Positions 43,967 to 54,527 are shown, counted from the first letter of the stretch. The stretch: 54,991 nt of DNA from Pseudocolwellia sp. AS88 (GCF_030551755.1 NZ_JAUPEC010000029.1:1-54991); one strand, 5' to 3'. The notes: generated from the sequence alone by a model not told the origin. Translations and numbers: made by a program.

Positions 43967-44893
43967 TTAAAGTACTCCAGTGAGTATTAAAATAGAAATA
44001 AAAGCTAAACAAAGTAATAAGGTTCTTTTTGCTAATCTAACTAAAGTACAAGGCTCAGCTGAGCAATCTTCAGTTTCAATCATAATGTCTTCAGATTTTT
44101 GCGCTACAGAAATTAACACCTCAGAAGATGGCATATTTATATCAAATAAATTTGCTAACCAAACAGGAACAGCTTTTGAAAAATGACCAACTAACATGTA
44201 ACCCAAAGCTATAATTCTCACTGGCAACCAATCAGCAACAAAAAGTATTTTACTAGAAATACAAACCTCTAGCCTTTGCTCTTCTTCTGTAACTGACGCG
44301 ATATTTTCTGATGTAACGGCTTCAGTAGTTTCAGAAGTAACTTCTTGCTTAAATTCTTGGGTAATTTCTTTTGTGTCTTTTTGTGTAACACAGCGTTCGT
44401 TTATACTTGTCAGCAAACGATAAAATACTGCGCCTGGCGCACCAAAAACCACAAAAAACAACATCACGGCAATAAAGTAACGGTAATTCAACCAAACTAA
44501 AGCCTGCCCAAAGCCCATTTGTGGTAGCTGTTTATTTTGCAAGAACTCTTGATGAATTAAATCACACGTTGTGGTTTCACCTTTAAAAGCAGCTACTAAA
44601 TATCTTTTATAAGTATCTCGTGTATGCGAACAACCAAAACAAACAATCAGAGTTATCGTTGAAGCCACTAAATATAAAAAACCATTACCTAATTGCTCTA
44701 ATAGAAAATAACAAAGCAAAGTAGGTAATGATAATATAAGCACCATCATAATTGCAGATTTGGTGTTTGAACCTGCAGTATCGTCTTTTAAAGCTAACTG
44801 ACTATATTGCTTATAATACGTGTTAAAATGCCACCATTTATTTGTTAAATAACGTTCAGACAACAACGCAATTAGTAAACTGATCAAACTCAT
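43967..44893 (-). CDS. ampE: AmpE family inner-membrane protein
   Basis: Membrane protein of 308 residues with about four hydrophobic segments (near 48-65, 70-87, 137-158 and 288-306). It matches E. coli AmpE by pattern: SLLIALLSERYL at the start, GQALVWLNYRYF in the middle and ADWLPVRIIALGYMLVGHFSKAVPVWLANL in the last third. AmpE is tied to the beta-lactamase regulatory pathway through its partner AmpD, but its mechanism is unsettled. A Glu/Thr-rich segment (about 170-200) is extra relative to E. coli. It follows ampD on the same strand, as in enterobacteria. Confidence 0.9.
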   Translation of the reverse strand: MSLISLLIALLSERYLTNKWWHFNTYYKQYSQLALKDDTAGSNTKSAIMMVLILSLPTLLCYFLLEQLGNGFLYLVASTITLIVCFGCSHTRDTYKRYLVAAFKGETTTCDLIHQEFLQNKQLPQMGFGQALVWLNYRYFIAVMLFFVVFGAPGAVFYRLLTSINERCVTQKDTKEITQEFKQEVTSETTEAVTSENIASVTEEEQRLEVCISSKILFVADWLPVRIIALGYMLVGHFSKAVPVWLANLFDINMPSSEVLISVAQKSEDIMIETEDCSAEPCTLVRLAKRTLLLCLAFISILILTGVL

Positions 44894-45061
44894 ATAACTT
44901 AGCCTTACTTATTATGAATGTAGAATTAGTGAAAATTAATACTTGGTTATTCAAGGTGTTTATAAAAATCTAGATACCTGATTATACTCTGCTTATATTT
45001 ATTGTACTTATATAGGTACAGTTATTTATAAAGAGTAATGTTATTATTTTAGCGTTTTGAT

Positions 45062-45694
45062 TTACGCTTTTTGTATTTGTTGTAAACAAGTATAAAAGTA
45101 GTGCCAATCAAATGCTTCACCAGGATCTGTTTTTCTCCCTGGCGCAATTTGATTATGACCTGAAATATTATCTTTAATATTTGGATATTCTTGTTGAAGT
45201 GAAAAACATGCCGTAGCTAACGTTTTGTATTGTTGTTCAGTATAAAGAATATCATCAGCCCCTTCTAGTTCAATTCCAATAGAAAAGTCATTACATTTAT
45301 CTCTACCTTTATACTCAGATACTCCAGCATGCCAAGCTTTATCTAAAAATGATACATATTGCACTAAACTGCCATCTCTTTTAATAAGACAATGAGCAGA
45401 CACTTTCATCTCATGAATGGTTTCAAAATATGGATGCGCATCTTTATCTAATTTTCCTAGAAAGAAATCCGTAATGTAATCTCCACCAAACTGATTAGGC
45501 GGTAAAGAAATATTATGCACAACTAATAAACTAACATCAGAACAGTCTTTTTTGGGGCTGAAATGTGGAGATGGGCATCGCGTAATAAAATTGGTTTGAG
45601 CCGTTTGCTCTTTTTCTTTAAAGCGAGATGAGTTTATTGCAAGCTCTGATGTTTGAGGTAAATCACAAAACCAACCATCAACAATTTCAAACAT
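45062..45694 (-). CDS. ampD: 1,6-anhydro-N-acetylmuramyl-L-alanine amidase AmpD
   Basis: Zinc amidase that splits the peptide from anhydro-muropeptides in cytoplasmic cell-wall recycling. The zinc and active-site features are visible: LLVVHNISLPPNQFGG with the first histidine, VSAHCLIKRDG, AWHAGVSEYKGRDKCNDFSIGIELEG, and SGHNQIAPGRKTDPG with the second histidine and aspartate. From ATG 45694 (MFEIVDGWF, matching E. coli MLLEEGW) it has 210 residues, with about 30 extra after residue 10. An in-frame ATG at 45766 would add 24 polar residues and leave just 36 bp to the divergent gene; neither start has a clear Shine-Dalgarno. Confidence 0.92.
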   Translation of the reverse strand: MFEIVDGWFCDLPQTSELAINSSRFKEKEQTAQTNFITRCPSPHFSPKKDCSDVSLLVVHNISLPPNQFGGDYITDFFLGKLDKDAHPYFETIHEMKVSAHCLIKRDGSLVQYVSFLDKAWHAGVSEYKGRDKCNDFSIGIELEGADDILYTEQQYKTLATACFSLQQEYPNIKDNISGHNQIAPGRKTDPGEAFDWHYFYTCLQQIQKA

Positions 45695-45802
45695 AATGTC
45701 TACTTTGTTATTTGTTTTTTTATTTAAAGTGTCGGCATTTAATTGGCTAACCGAAGAATTAGTCATACAATATCAATCTATATTTAAACTATACGGGCTA
45801 TT

Positions 45803-46324
45803 ATGACTGAAGAAGATACAACAAACAAAATAGGAAAGTATTTTGGTTGGATTGCATGGATAATAGCAATTGGTATGCTGGTTTTCTTTTTTCAAGAATT
45901 GTTAGATAAGCAACAAAACCCTAATAGTTCACCCACCAGTTATTTATCAGAAAATGGTTTGAATGAAGTTCACCTAAAAAGAAACAAACAAGGTCATTAC
46001 ATAACTTCAGGTAAAATTAACCAACAATCAGTTATCTTTTTATTAGATACCGGCGCGACGGATGTTTCTATACCAGAACATATAGCAGATAAATTAAATC
46101 TACCACGTTATAATAAATACCAAGTATCTACAGCAAACGGTTATACCTATGTATATCGTTCTGTGATTAACGAATTAAAGATCGGTGATATTACACTATA
46201 TAATGTAGAGGCTAATATTAACCCTTCATTTAAAAGCGACGAAATACTCTTAGGTATGAGCGCGTTAAAGCAGCTAGAACTTCATCAAAGCGGCAATACA
46301 TTAAAATTACGAGAACAAAACTAA
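45803..46324 (+). CDS. Membrane-anchored retropepsin-like aspartic protease
   Basis: 173 residues. A cytoplasmic N-terminus and one membrane helix (about 13-32) are followed by a retropepsin-like clan AA domain (about 60-170). The catalytic triad DTGAT is at about 81-85 in IFLLDTGATDVSIPE, and the hydrophobic-glycine element ILLGMSAL near 150 completes the fold. As one domain it would act as a homodimer, probably facing the periplasm. Substrate is unknown. The stop is directly followed by the nadC ATG, so they are co-transcribed. Confidence 0.9.
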   Translation: MTEEDTTNKIGKYFGWIAWIIAIGMLVFFFQELLDKQQNPNSSPTSYLSENGLNEVHLKRNKQGHYITSGKINQQSVIFLLDTGATDVSIPEHIADKLNLPRYNKYQVSTANGYTYVYRSVINELKIGDITLYNVEANINPSFKSDEILLGMSALKQLELHQSGNTLKLREQN

Positions 46325-47257
<933 letters not shown>

Positions 47258-47624
47258 CAAATAATCATCAGTAAATAGGGTTTAAAAATAGAAAAAAACA
47301 ACAAACAAGAATTAATATTGGCAAGATAATGTGTAATAGCTAGTAACAATATAGAACTTGCTTAATCTTTAACGTGCCAACAATTGTATAATTAACAAAC
47401 AACAAAGGCAGTTTTTTGTATACAATCTAAAAAGTACACGCTTAAATTAAAGAGATAACTTGTTAAAATAAAGTGACTTTTTTAACAGAATGTAAATTTT
47501 TTGCTAAAAATCAAATAAAAAGTAAAAAAACACAAAAAAATGCATAAGAATGTTTTACATATTTAAAAAAGTGTCGCAGTATAGATACAACCCTCGTAAC
47601 AAAAAATGAATGGAAACTTAAAAT
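47258..47624. other. Intergenic region upstream of the first pilin gene
   Basis: 367 bp, very AT-rich. It holds a perfect TTGTATACAA palindrome (47416-47425), a related TTGTATAAT about 35 bp earlier, and an inverted repeat TGTTAAAA/TTTTAACA near 47461-47488. I looked for a sigma-54 promoter, common for pilA, and did not find one with correct GG/GC spacing. A highly expressed pilin promoter must lie here. Confidence 0.45.
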
Positions 47625-48062
47625 ATGAAAACTTTAAATAACAAAAACAGAATCAACAAAGCAAAAGGTTTTACCCTTATTGAATTAATGATCGTTGTTG
47701 CGATTATCGGTATTTTAGCAGCGGTTGCATTGCCTGCTTATCAAACTTATTCAGACCGAGCTAAGTTTGCTGAAGCAGTATTAGCTGCTACGCCTCTAAA
47801 ATCAGCAATTGAAGTAGCAGTTCAAACTAAAAATCCAGCTAACCTTGCAGCTTTAGCTCCAGCTACATTAGGTATTCCTGCTGATATTACAGCTACAACT
47901 GATGTTCATGGCTCAGCAGTTGCTTCTGGCGTAATAACAATTACATGGAAGAGTGATAGTTCAGATTTAGCAGGTATTACTTATACATTAACGCCTGATG
48001 GTGTTACAGCTCCAGTTCAATGGACTCAAGGCGGTACGTGCTTAACAAATGGTTATTGTTAA
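47625..48062 (+). CDS. pilA: Type IV major pilin (PilA), first copy
   Basis: Prepilin of 145 residues. The leader ends at Gly before [18 protein letters not shown], the class IVa cleavage and methylation site with the Glu5 equivalent. The hydrophobic helix continues to about residue 43, and the globular part ends with the disulfide pair in [10 protein letters not shown]. PilD in this window should cut it, and PilB/PilC assemble it. A strong terminator follows directly, so this copy is expected to be the main product. It is the first of two tandem pilin genes. Confidence 0.96.
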   Translation: MKTLNNKNRINKAKGFTLIELMIVVAIIGILAAVALPAYQTYSDRAKFAEAVLAATPLKSAIEVAVQTKNPANLAALAPATLGIPADITATTDVHGSAVASGVITITWKSDSSDLAGITYTLTPDGVTAPVQWTQGGTCLTNGYC

Positions 48063-48097
48063 TAATTAACTTATAAACACAATAATATATGTTGACT

Positions 48098-48124
48098 AAA
48101 AAGCTCCCAAGGGAGCTTTTTTTA
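48098..48124 (+). terminator. Intrinsic terminator between the two pilin genes
   Basis: AAAAAGCTCCC and GGGAGCTTTTT form a perfect stem with an AA loop, followed by a T-run. It lies 36 nt after the first pilin stop and 22 nt before the second pilin ATG, so the second pilin is expressed only by read-through or from a promoter within this gap. Confidence 0.94.
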
Positions 48125-48145
48125 TTATAAAGTTAAGGTAATGTA

Positions 48146-48574
48146 ATGAATAATCAAACTAACAGTTCAAACCAAAATGGCTTTACTTTAATTGAATTAA
48201 TGATAGTTGTAGCTATTTTAGGAATATTAATAGCTATTGCACTACCAGCATATAATACATATTTTGATCGAGCAAAGTTTGCTGAAGCAACTCTTGCCGC
48301 ATCACCATTAAAGCTAAGTATTGATGTTGCAATTCAAACTAAAAAACCTTCAACCTTGTCAGAGATCAATGGGGGAGTTTTAGGTATAGCTGACAATATA
48401 TCAAGAACATCAAGTACTCATGGTTCATCTGTATCAGGTGGGATAATAACAATTACTTGGAAAAATGATGGCTCAAATTTGGATGGCATTACATATACTT
48501 TGCAAGCTGATGGAGTTACCTCACCTGTAAAGTGGACGCAAGCTGGTACATGTTTAACAAATGGCTATTGCTAA
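48146..48574 (+). CDS. Type IV pilin, second tandem copy
   Basis: 142 residues, a close paralogue of the upstream pilin: [37 protein letters not shown], the same ITITWK and GITYTL strands, and an identical C-terminal GTCLTNGYC. Divergence is concentrated in the middle (residues about 70-100). The gene arose by tandem duplication. It sits behind a strong terminator with Shine-Dalgarno TAAGGT upstream, so expression is probably lower. It may be a minor or alternative pilin. A weak A/T-rich hairpin follows at about 48588-48610. Confidence 0.95.
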   Translation: MNNQTNSSNQNGFTLIELMIVVAILGILIAIALPAYNTYFDRAKFAEATLAASPLKLSIDVAIQTKKPSTLSEINGGVLGIADNISRTSSTHGSSVSGGIITITWKNDGSNLDGITYTLQADGVTSPVKWTQAGTCLTNGYC

Positions 48575-48668
48575 GATCTTTTTCCTAAAAAAGTTAAACT
48601 CTTTTTTGTTTTTCTCTTCGAATGAAAGTACACTCAAGTTATAATTAATCTAATGTAAATAAAGGTAT

Positions 48669-50378
48669 ATGAAAGGTAATCATAAACAGTCCAGTTTACT
48701 TTCTGCGTTATCGAAATATGATGTTGTTCCCGCCAACATGGTGGAGAGCATAAACTCTGACTTTCAAAAACAAAAAAAACCTTTTATTCGTTTTCTTGTA
48801 GAAGATAAAGAATACGATGCCAATAACATTGCCAACACACTATCGCGTACTTTTGGTTATCCGTTAATAGATTTAGCGACTTTTGATACAAGCTTAGTTC
48901 CTGAAGGTGTGCGTAATGAATCGTTAATTAGAAAACATCATGCTTTGCCTTTATTTTTAAGGGGCAAAGTTTTATTTGTTGCCCTCTCCGATCCAACCAA
49001 CCTAGAAGCTCTTGAAGAAATACAATTTAATACAGGTTACAGCACCGAACTAGTTTTATCTGATGAAACCAGCTTAAATACCTGTATTGAAAGAGTATTA
49101 GATGAAGAAAATGATAGTTTAGATATATCTGATATAGATGCCGATGAATTAGCCGGCATTGATGTTCAGGAAGATCGTAATGATGATGACAATGGACATG
49201 TAGGCAATGACAAAGAAGATGCACCAATTGTTGTTTACATTAACAAAATTTTATTAGATGCCATCAAAAAAGGCGCATCTGATTTACATTTTGAACCTTA
49301 CGAAAAGTCTTACCGTATTCGCTTTCGTGTGGATGGCATATTAACTGAAATTGCTCGCCCTCCTGTCAACTTAGCATCAAGAATGGCAGCACGTTTAAAG
49401 GTTATGTCTAAACTTGATATTGCCGAACGACGAGTACCGCAAGATGGTCGTATTAAATTAGCATTATCTAAAAAGAAATCAATCGACTTTCGTGTAAGTA
49501 GTCTCCCAACCATGTGGGGTGAGAAAATAGTAATGCGTATTCTAGACTCATCCAGTGCTATGTTAGGCATTGAGATGCTGGGCTATGAAGACGCACAAAA
49601 GAAAATTTATACCGAAGCGCTCGATCAACCTCAAGGTATGATTTTAGTTACCGGACCTACAGGCTCAGGTAAAACAGTCTCTTTATATACTGGCTTGAAT
49701 ATATTAAACACCCCTGAACGCAATATATCTACAGCGGAAGATCCGGTAGAAATTAATTTAGAAGGTATTAACCAAGTTCAAATAAATGTTCGAGCAGGCC
49801 TAACCTTTCCTAATGCATTACGTTCTTTCTTACGTCAAGATCCCGATATCGTCATGGTAGGTGAAATTCGTGATTTAGAAACGGCTGAAATATCAATTAA
49901 AGCCGCACAAACAGGTCATTTAGTTTTATCAACACTCCATACTAACTCTGCAGCTGAAACACTTAGCAGATTGCTTAATATGGGCGTACCTGCTTATAAC
50001 GTGGCGAGTTCCGTTAGTATTATTATTGCCCAACGCCTTGCGCGTCGCCTTTGTATGCAATGTAAAGAAGAAGAACATATTCCAGAGCATGAACTCATAA
50101 ATCAAGGTTTTACTCTAGAACAACTACCTAAAGTTAAAATATTTAAAGCCATAGGTTGTGACCATTGTACTAATGGCTATAAAGGCCGTGTGGGTATCTA
50201 TGAAGTGATAAAGATCACTGAAAGGATTGCCACTATTATTATGGAAGGCGGAAACTCTTTAGATGTTGCTGAACAGTGTCAAAAAGAAGGTTTTAACAAT
50301 TTACGTCAATCAGGTTTAATAAAAGCGATGAATGGCATTACAAGTTTAGAAGAAATTAATCGCGTAACAAGTTCATAG
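48669..50378 (+). CDS. pilB: Type IV pilus assembly ATPase PilB
   Basis: Hexameric extension motor of 569 residues. The N-terminal MshEN/GspE-N domain (about 1-150) precedes the ATPase. Walker A is [14 protein letters not shown] (about 329-342), the Asp box is [12 protein letters not shown], Walker B is [17 protein letters not shown] and the His box [14 protein letters not shown] tetracysteine zinc site is in CMQCKEEE and [13 protein letters not shown] (about 462-510). It follows the pilins and precedes pilC and pilD, the usual order. Confidence 0.97.
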   Translation: MKGNHKQSSLLSALSKYDVVPANMVESINSDFQKQKKPFIRFLVEDKEYDANNIANTLSRTFGYPLIDLATFDTSLVPEGVRNESLIRKHHALPLFLRGKVLFVALSDPTNLEALEEIQFNTGYSTELVLSDETSLNTCIERVLDEENDSLDISDIDADELAGIDVQEDRNDDDNGHVGNDKEDAPIVVYINKILLDAIKKGASDLHFEPYEKSYRIRFRVDGILTEIARPPVNLASRMAARLKVMSKLDIAERRVPQDGRIKLALSKKKSIDFRVSSLPTMWGEKIVMRILDSSSAMLGIEMLGYEDAQKKIYTEALDQPQGMILVTGPTGSGKTVSLYTGLNILNTPERNISTAEDPVEINLEGINQVQINVRAGLTFPNALRSFLRQDPDIVMVGEIRDLETAEISIKAAQTGHLVLSTLHTNSAAETLSRLLNMGVPAYNVASSVSIIIAQRLARRLCMQCKEEEHIPEHELINQGFTLEQLPKVKIFKAIGCDHCTNGYKGRVGIYEVIKITERIATIIMEGGNSLDVAEQCQKEGFNNLRQSGLIKAMNGITSLEEINRVTSS

Positions 50379-50382
50379 CAAC

Positions 50383-50408
50383 TTATAAAATAGGCAGCTG
50401 TTTTATAA
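50383..50408 (+). other. Hairpin between pilB and pilC
   Basis: TTATAAAA (50383-50390) pairs with TTTTATAA (50401-50408), extended by a mismatch-tolerant AG/CT inner stem. No T-run follows. A possible mRNA-processing or weak termination signal in the 124-bp gap. Confidence 0.5.
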
Positions 50409-50502
50409 ATATATATATCAGCAATATAATAAAAAATAAAAAGCTAAAACATAAATTACAATAAAAAACACTTATCAATATTACAAAGACTTAGGTATTT
50501 AC

Positions 50503-51753
50503 ATGGCAGTATCAAGTACTAAATCAAAAAAAACAGCAGCTCCTAAAGCACTAGATGTATTTGTCTGGCAAGGCGTTAACCGTAAAGGCAAAAAAATATC
50601 TGGTGAACTTCCTGCTCCCAGCTTAATGGCTTTAAAAGCCCAATTACGTAAACAAGGTATAACGCCAGGTAAAGTAAAGAAAAAAGCTAAACCGTTGTTT
50701 GGTATGAGTGGCGAAAAACCAATCACACAGGGTGATATTGCAGCTATTACTCGTCAAATTGCAACTATGCTGGGTGCTGGTGTACCTCTAGTACAAACTA
50801 TCGAAATGATAGGGACAGGCCATAGTAACCCTAAAGTGCAAAGGCTATTGGGTGATATTGGTAATAAACTTCAATCAGGTTTACCTTTATCTGATTGCCT
50901 AAGAGATCACCCTTTACATTTTGATGGCCTTTATTGTGATTTAGTAAATTCTGGTGAACAATCAGGCTCACTAGAAACGATTTACGACAGAATAGCAACA
51001 TATAAAGAAAAAGCTGAAATACTTAAAGCTAAAATTAAAAAAGCCATGACTTATCCGATAGCTGTTTTAGTTATAGCCTTAATAGTAACTTCAATATTAT
51101 TAATATTCGTAGTACCTGTATTTCAAGAAATATTTGAAAGTTTTGGTGCTGAACTGCCTGCATTCACTTTATTTGTAGTCGGTATATCTGAATTTATGCA
51201 AAGTTATTGGTATATTGGTCTAGGGGGTATTTTTCTTGCTAGTTTTTTATTTAAACGAGCCCATAGAAATAGTGCAAAATTACGAGATAGTGTAGATAAG
51301 AAAATATTAAAACTCCCTGTCATTGGTGACTTACTGAAAAAGGCTGCAGTTGCACGTTTTGCTCGAACATTATCCACCACTTTTGCTGCCGGTGTTCCTT
51401 TACCTGATGCATTACAGTCGGCAGCAGGAGCTTCAGGAAATGCTGTATTTAGAGATGCGATATTAGATATTAGATCGGAAGTAACCTCGGGTATGCAAAT
51501 GAATTTAGCCATGCGTAATTCAAGTATCTTTCCAGACCTAGTTATTCAAATGGTGGCTATTGGTGAAGAGTCTGGTGCTGTTGATGATATGCTATCTAAA
51601 GTTGCAACAGTATATGAAAGAGAAGTAGATGATGCAGTTGATAACTTAACAGCCTTGATAGAACCAATGATAATGGCAGTATTAGGTGTAGTTATTGGTG
51701 GTTTAATTATTGCCATGTACTTACCTATTTTCCAAATTGGTATGGTTGTATAA
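50503..51753 (+). CDS. pilC: Type IV pilus inner-membrane platform protein PilC
   Basis: GspF/PilC family, 416 residues. Two cytoplasmic T2SSF helical domains (about 82-205 and 285-405) carry repeated family motifs ITRQIATMLGAGVPLVQTIEMI and FARTLSTTFAAGVPLPDALQSAA. Three membrane helices lie at about 185-210, 225-247 and 385-412. It couples the PilB motor to pilus growth. A basic N-terminal tail (KSKKTAAPKALDVFVWQG) is typical. It is followed by a terminator hairpin before pilD. Confidence 0.97.
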   Translation: MAVSSTKSKKTAAPKALDVFVWQGVNRKGKKISGELPAPSLMALKAQLRKQGITPGKVKKKAKPLFGMSGEKPITQGDIAAITRQIATMLGAGVPLVQTIEMIGTGHSNPKVQRLLGDIGNKLQSGLPLSDCLRDHPLHFDGLYCDLVNSGEQSGSLETIYDRIATYKEKAEILKAKIKKAMTYPIAVLVIALIVTSILLIFVVPVFQEIFESFGAELPAFTLFVVGISEFMQSYWYIGLGGIFLASFLFKRAHRNSAKLRDSVDKKILKLPVIGDLLKKAAVARFARTLSTTFAAGVPLPDALQSAAGASGNAVFRDAILDIRSEVTSGMQMNLAMRNSSIFPDLVIQMVAIGEESGAVDDMLSKVATVYEREVDDAVDNLTALIEPMIMAVLGVVIGGLIIAMYLPIFQIGMVV

Positions 51754-51788
51754 GCCGATATTCGAACTTTATAAGAATATAAAAAACC

Positions 51789-51823
51789 CATTAAGCTATT
51801 CTTTTGAATGGCTTAATGTTTTT
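51789..51823 (+). terminator. Intrinsic terminator between pilC and pilD
   Basis: CATTAAGC and GCTTAATG (8 bp), extended by ATTC/GAAT, form a stem followed by TTTTT. It lies 35 nt after the pilC stop. pilD probably needs read-through or its own promoter. Confidence 0.85.
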
Positions 51824-51881
51824 AATGACGATTTAAATACTCCCTAATAACTTTCCTATAGGGTTTAACCTGAGGCTTTAA

Positions 51882-52790
51882 ATGTTTACTGACCTAATGA
51901 CTGCTTTTGAGCAAAACTTAACTATTTTTTATGGTGTTGTTGCTTTATTTTCTTTATTAATTGGTAGTTTTTTAAATGTCGTTATCTATCGCTTACCTAA
52001 AATGATGGAACAAGGCTGGTATAAAGAATGTCGTGAATTTTTAGCTGATGAATTAGTAGATAATAAACAAAAGCCGGATCAAAAAAAAGAACAAGAAGCT
52101 AAACCTGAGATTACACTTTCTAAACCTGCATCCACTTGTCCTAAGTGCGGACATTTAATTCGTTTCTATGAAAACATTCCTGTTATTAGCTGGGTGTTTT
52201 TGCGTGGTAAATGCAGCCAATGTAAAAATAAAATATCGGCACGATACCCTTTTATTGAGCTTGCTACAGCCATATTAAGCACTGTAGTCGCGGTTAATTT
52301 TGGCGTAACAATAACAACCCTTTTTATTATCTTATTAACTTATGCGTTAATTACCTTAACTATGATTGATTATGATCACATGCTATTGCCTGATCAAATC
52401 ACTCTACCCTTTCTATGGCTTGGTTTACTGGTCAACATTAATGGCACCATAGTTCCATTGCAAGATGCTGTTATTGGTGCAGCAGTGGGTTATATGAGCT
52501 TGTACAGTATATTTTGGGGATTTAAGTTACTTACGGGTAAAGAAGGTATGGGATTTGGTGATTTTAAACTAGTTGCTTTATTTGGTGCTTGGATAGGCTG
52601 GCAACTTTTACCTATACTTATTTTAATGGCATCTGCTGTTGGTGCAATTATCGGCATTAGCTTAATGGTGTTTAAGAATCATCAACGTGAACAAGCTATT
52701 CCATTTGGTCCATACCTAGCAATAGCCGGTTGGATAACAATGATCTGGGGTAATAGTATTTGGAGTTGGTATTTAAGTACCCTTGTATAG
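51882..52790 (+). CDS. pilD: Prepilin peptidase / N-methyltransferase PilD
   Basis: Bifunctional membrane aspartic protease that cuts prepilin leaders and methylates the new N-terminus. The N-terminal cytoplasmic loop holds the two CxxC pairs (CPKCGH about 85-90; CSQCKN about 109-114). The catalytic aspartates are in MIDYDHMLLPDQ (about 165-176) and in GMGFGDFKL (about 221-229, the GxGD motif). About eight membrane helices; 302 residues. It processes the two pilins in this window and probably type II secretion pseudopilins elsewhere. Confidence 0.97.
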   Translation: MFTDLMTAFEQNLTIFYGVVALFSLLIGSFLNVVIYRLPKMMEQGWYKECREFLADELVDNKQKPDQKKEQEAKPEITLSKPASTCPKCGHLIRFYENIPVISWVFLRGKCSQCKNKISARYPFIELATAILSTVVAVNFGVTITTLFIILLTYALITLTMIDYDHMLLPDQITLPFLWLGLLVNINGTIVPLQDAVIGAAVGYMSLYSIFWGFKLLTGKEGMGFGDFKLVALFGAWIGWQLLPILILMASAVGAIIGISLMVFKNHQREQAIPFGPYLAIAGWITMIWGNSIWSWYLSTLV

Positions 52791-52836
52791 ATTTCAAATA
52801 ATATTAATAAGTAATTAACTCGGAACTATTTATGCC

Positions 52837-53445
52837 ATGTGTACCATGAAAAAACTTGTTGTTGGTTTAACTGGCGGTATTGGCAGTGGTAAAACCACAG
52901 TAGCGAATATGTTCCATGATCTAGGTGTTGAGCTAGTAGATGCCGATATTATTGCTCGTGAAGTGGTAGAACCTAATTCTTTTGCTTTAGATCAAATTAA
53001 ACAACATTTTGGTGATGATTTTATCCAAGCTGATGGTTATTTAGACCGCACTAAATTACGCCACAAAATATTCAGTTCTGAATTAGATAAGCAATGGCTT
53101 AATGCTCTATTACACCCGCTTATTCGCGAATCTATCCTCTCTAAAATATCTGAAAGTTCTGGACAATATTGTATTTTGGTTGCGCCATTACTTTTTGAAA
53201 ATGAATTAACTCAATATGTAAATCGCACTTTAGTTGTCGATGTTACGGAATCAATACAGATTGAAAGAACCGTTAAAAGAGATAACAGTAATAGCGATAT
53301 CATTGAAAAAATTATCGCAAGTCAAATATCGAGAACTCAAAGGCTAAAACTTGCTGATGATATTATTGATAACTCGACTACCAATTTAAGTTTAATAGCT
53401 AAAAAAGTTGATGAGCTTCATCATTTGTATTTAAGTTATGCCTAA
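52837..53445 (+). CDS. coaE: Dephospho-CoA kinase CoaE
   Basis: Last step of coenzyme A synthesis: ATP-dependent phosphorylation of the 3' hydroxyl of dephospho-CoA. The P-loop GLTGGIGSGKT is at about 10-20, the substrate region VDADIIAREVVEP at about 34-46, and LLHPLIRE plus LLFENEL further on. 202 residues, normal. ATG 52837 (GGA about 12 nt upstream) is used; an ATG three codons later (MKKLVVGLTGG) is nearly as good. Position between pilD and zapD is the conserved order. Confidence 0.96.
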   Translation: MCTMKKLVVGLTGGIGSGKTTVANMFHDLGVELVDADIIAREVVEPNSFALDQIKQHFGDDFIQADGYLDRTKLRHKIFSSELDKQWLNALLHPLIRESILSKISESSGQYCILVAPLLFENELTQYVNRTLVVDVTESIQIERTVKRDNSNSDIIEKIIASQISRTQRLKLADDIIDNSTTNLSLIAKKVDELHHLYLSYA

Positions 53446-53705
53446 AACATACCTGTGTTCTATCTAGTAAATACTAAGTTTAAACACAATTACAGTCAGT
53501 CTTAGCACCTGTTACCGTTATACAATATACCAACCTCGTCTGCTCTACTTCTATATTCATTGCAAACAAAACACCTCAAAATCACATTAAATTGAACCTC
53601 TAAAGCTCGATAGACTCTAATAACCCTGTAAAGTGTAAGATTTTATGAAATACAATAGCCATTTTATCTTTGCGGCGCTAAGATGGTGCAATTCTAAGGA
53701 GCTAG

Positions 53706-54461
53706 ATGATTGTTATGTCGCCTGTATTATTTGAACACCCATTAAACGAACGTATTCGTAACTATTTAAAACTTGAACAATTGTTTAAGTATTTAGACAT
53801 TAGCTCGTCTGGCGATATTAATTCCTCTCATATAACATTCTTTAATGGCCTGTTTTCGATTGTTGACACACTTGAAAGAAACGATATTCGTGGCGATTTA
53901 ATTAAAGAATTAGAAAAGCTAGAACAACATCTTGTAGTTTGGTCGCAAGCACCAGATATTGACACTTCCCTACTAGAAGAAAATCTAAAACAGACGGTTT
54001 ATTTGTTGTGTGAGTTGAAGAAAAAAAAACAGCAATGGTTAAACTACCGAGATATCAAATTTTTAACAGGCCTCAAACAAAGATTCGCTATGCAAGGCGG
54101 AACGTGTGCTTTTGATTTACCTCAATTACATTTTTGGTTAAGCCAAGATAACAGTATATTACAAGCTGAAATGAAGTCGTGGATAAACCTATTTTCTTCT
54201 ATTTCTAACAGCTTATTTTTAACATTAAAGTTTATACGTTTACGTGGCGACTTTATAAAAATAAGTACAGATAATGGTTTTTACCAAGACAACGGTGAAA
54301 GCTTATCTCTACTTCGTATAAGAACACCAGAAAATGCTAACTTCTACCCTACGGTGAGCGGCAATAAATTCCGTTATTCAATCCGTTTTGTTGTACCTTG
54401 TAATGAAATGGGCCGACGTTATTTAAACCAGCCAACAGACTTTGAATTAGCAAGGTGTTAG
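53706..54461 (+). CDS. zapD: Cell-division protein ZapD
   Basis: FtsZ-binding protein that bundles protofilaments at the division ring. 251 residues, matching E. coli ZapD by pattern: VLFEHPLNERIRNYLKLEQLF at the start, a helical middle, GGTCAFDLPQLHFWL (about 138-152), NGFYQDNGESLSLLRI (about 195-210), and DFELARC at the end. ATG 53706 follows AGGAG at a short spacing of 4 nt; the ATG at 53715 (13 nt) is the alternative. No division gene is adjacent; the coaE-zapD-yacG context is standard. Confidence 0.96.
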   Translation: MIVMSPVLFEHPLNERIRNYLKLEQLFKYLDISSSGDINSSHITFFNGLFSIVDTLERNDIRGDLIKELEKLEQHLVVWSQAPDIDTSLLEENLKQTVYLLCELKKKKQQWLNYRDIKFLTGLKQRFAMQGGTCAFDLPQLHFWLSQDNSILQAEMKSWINLFSSISNSLFLTLKFIRLRGDFIKISTDNGFYQDNGESLSLLRIRTPENANFYPTVSGNKFRYSIRFVVPCNEMGRRYLNQPTDFELARC

Positions 54462-54486
54462 TACTTTACTAATTCAAGCTATTTGG

Positions 54487-54527
54487 GTTTATAATGCTTA
54501 AATTCGTAACATTCCAGTTTATAATGC
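54487..54527 (+). promoter_or_regulatory. Direct repeat GTTTATAATGC upstream of yacG
   Basis: GTTTATAATGC occurs at 54487-54497 and again at 54517-54527, exactly 30 bp apart, both containing the -10-like hexamer TATAAT. They could be two tandem promoters for yacG on the same DNA face, or a duplicated site. Confidence 0.5.

Noticed and set aside
47310-47340. TTGGCA-containing stretch as a sigma-54 promoter for pilA
   Set aside because: The -12 GC is absent at the required spacing; other candidates upstream of the pilin were off by one or lacked the GG.
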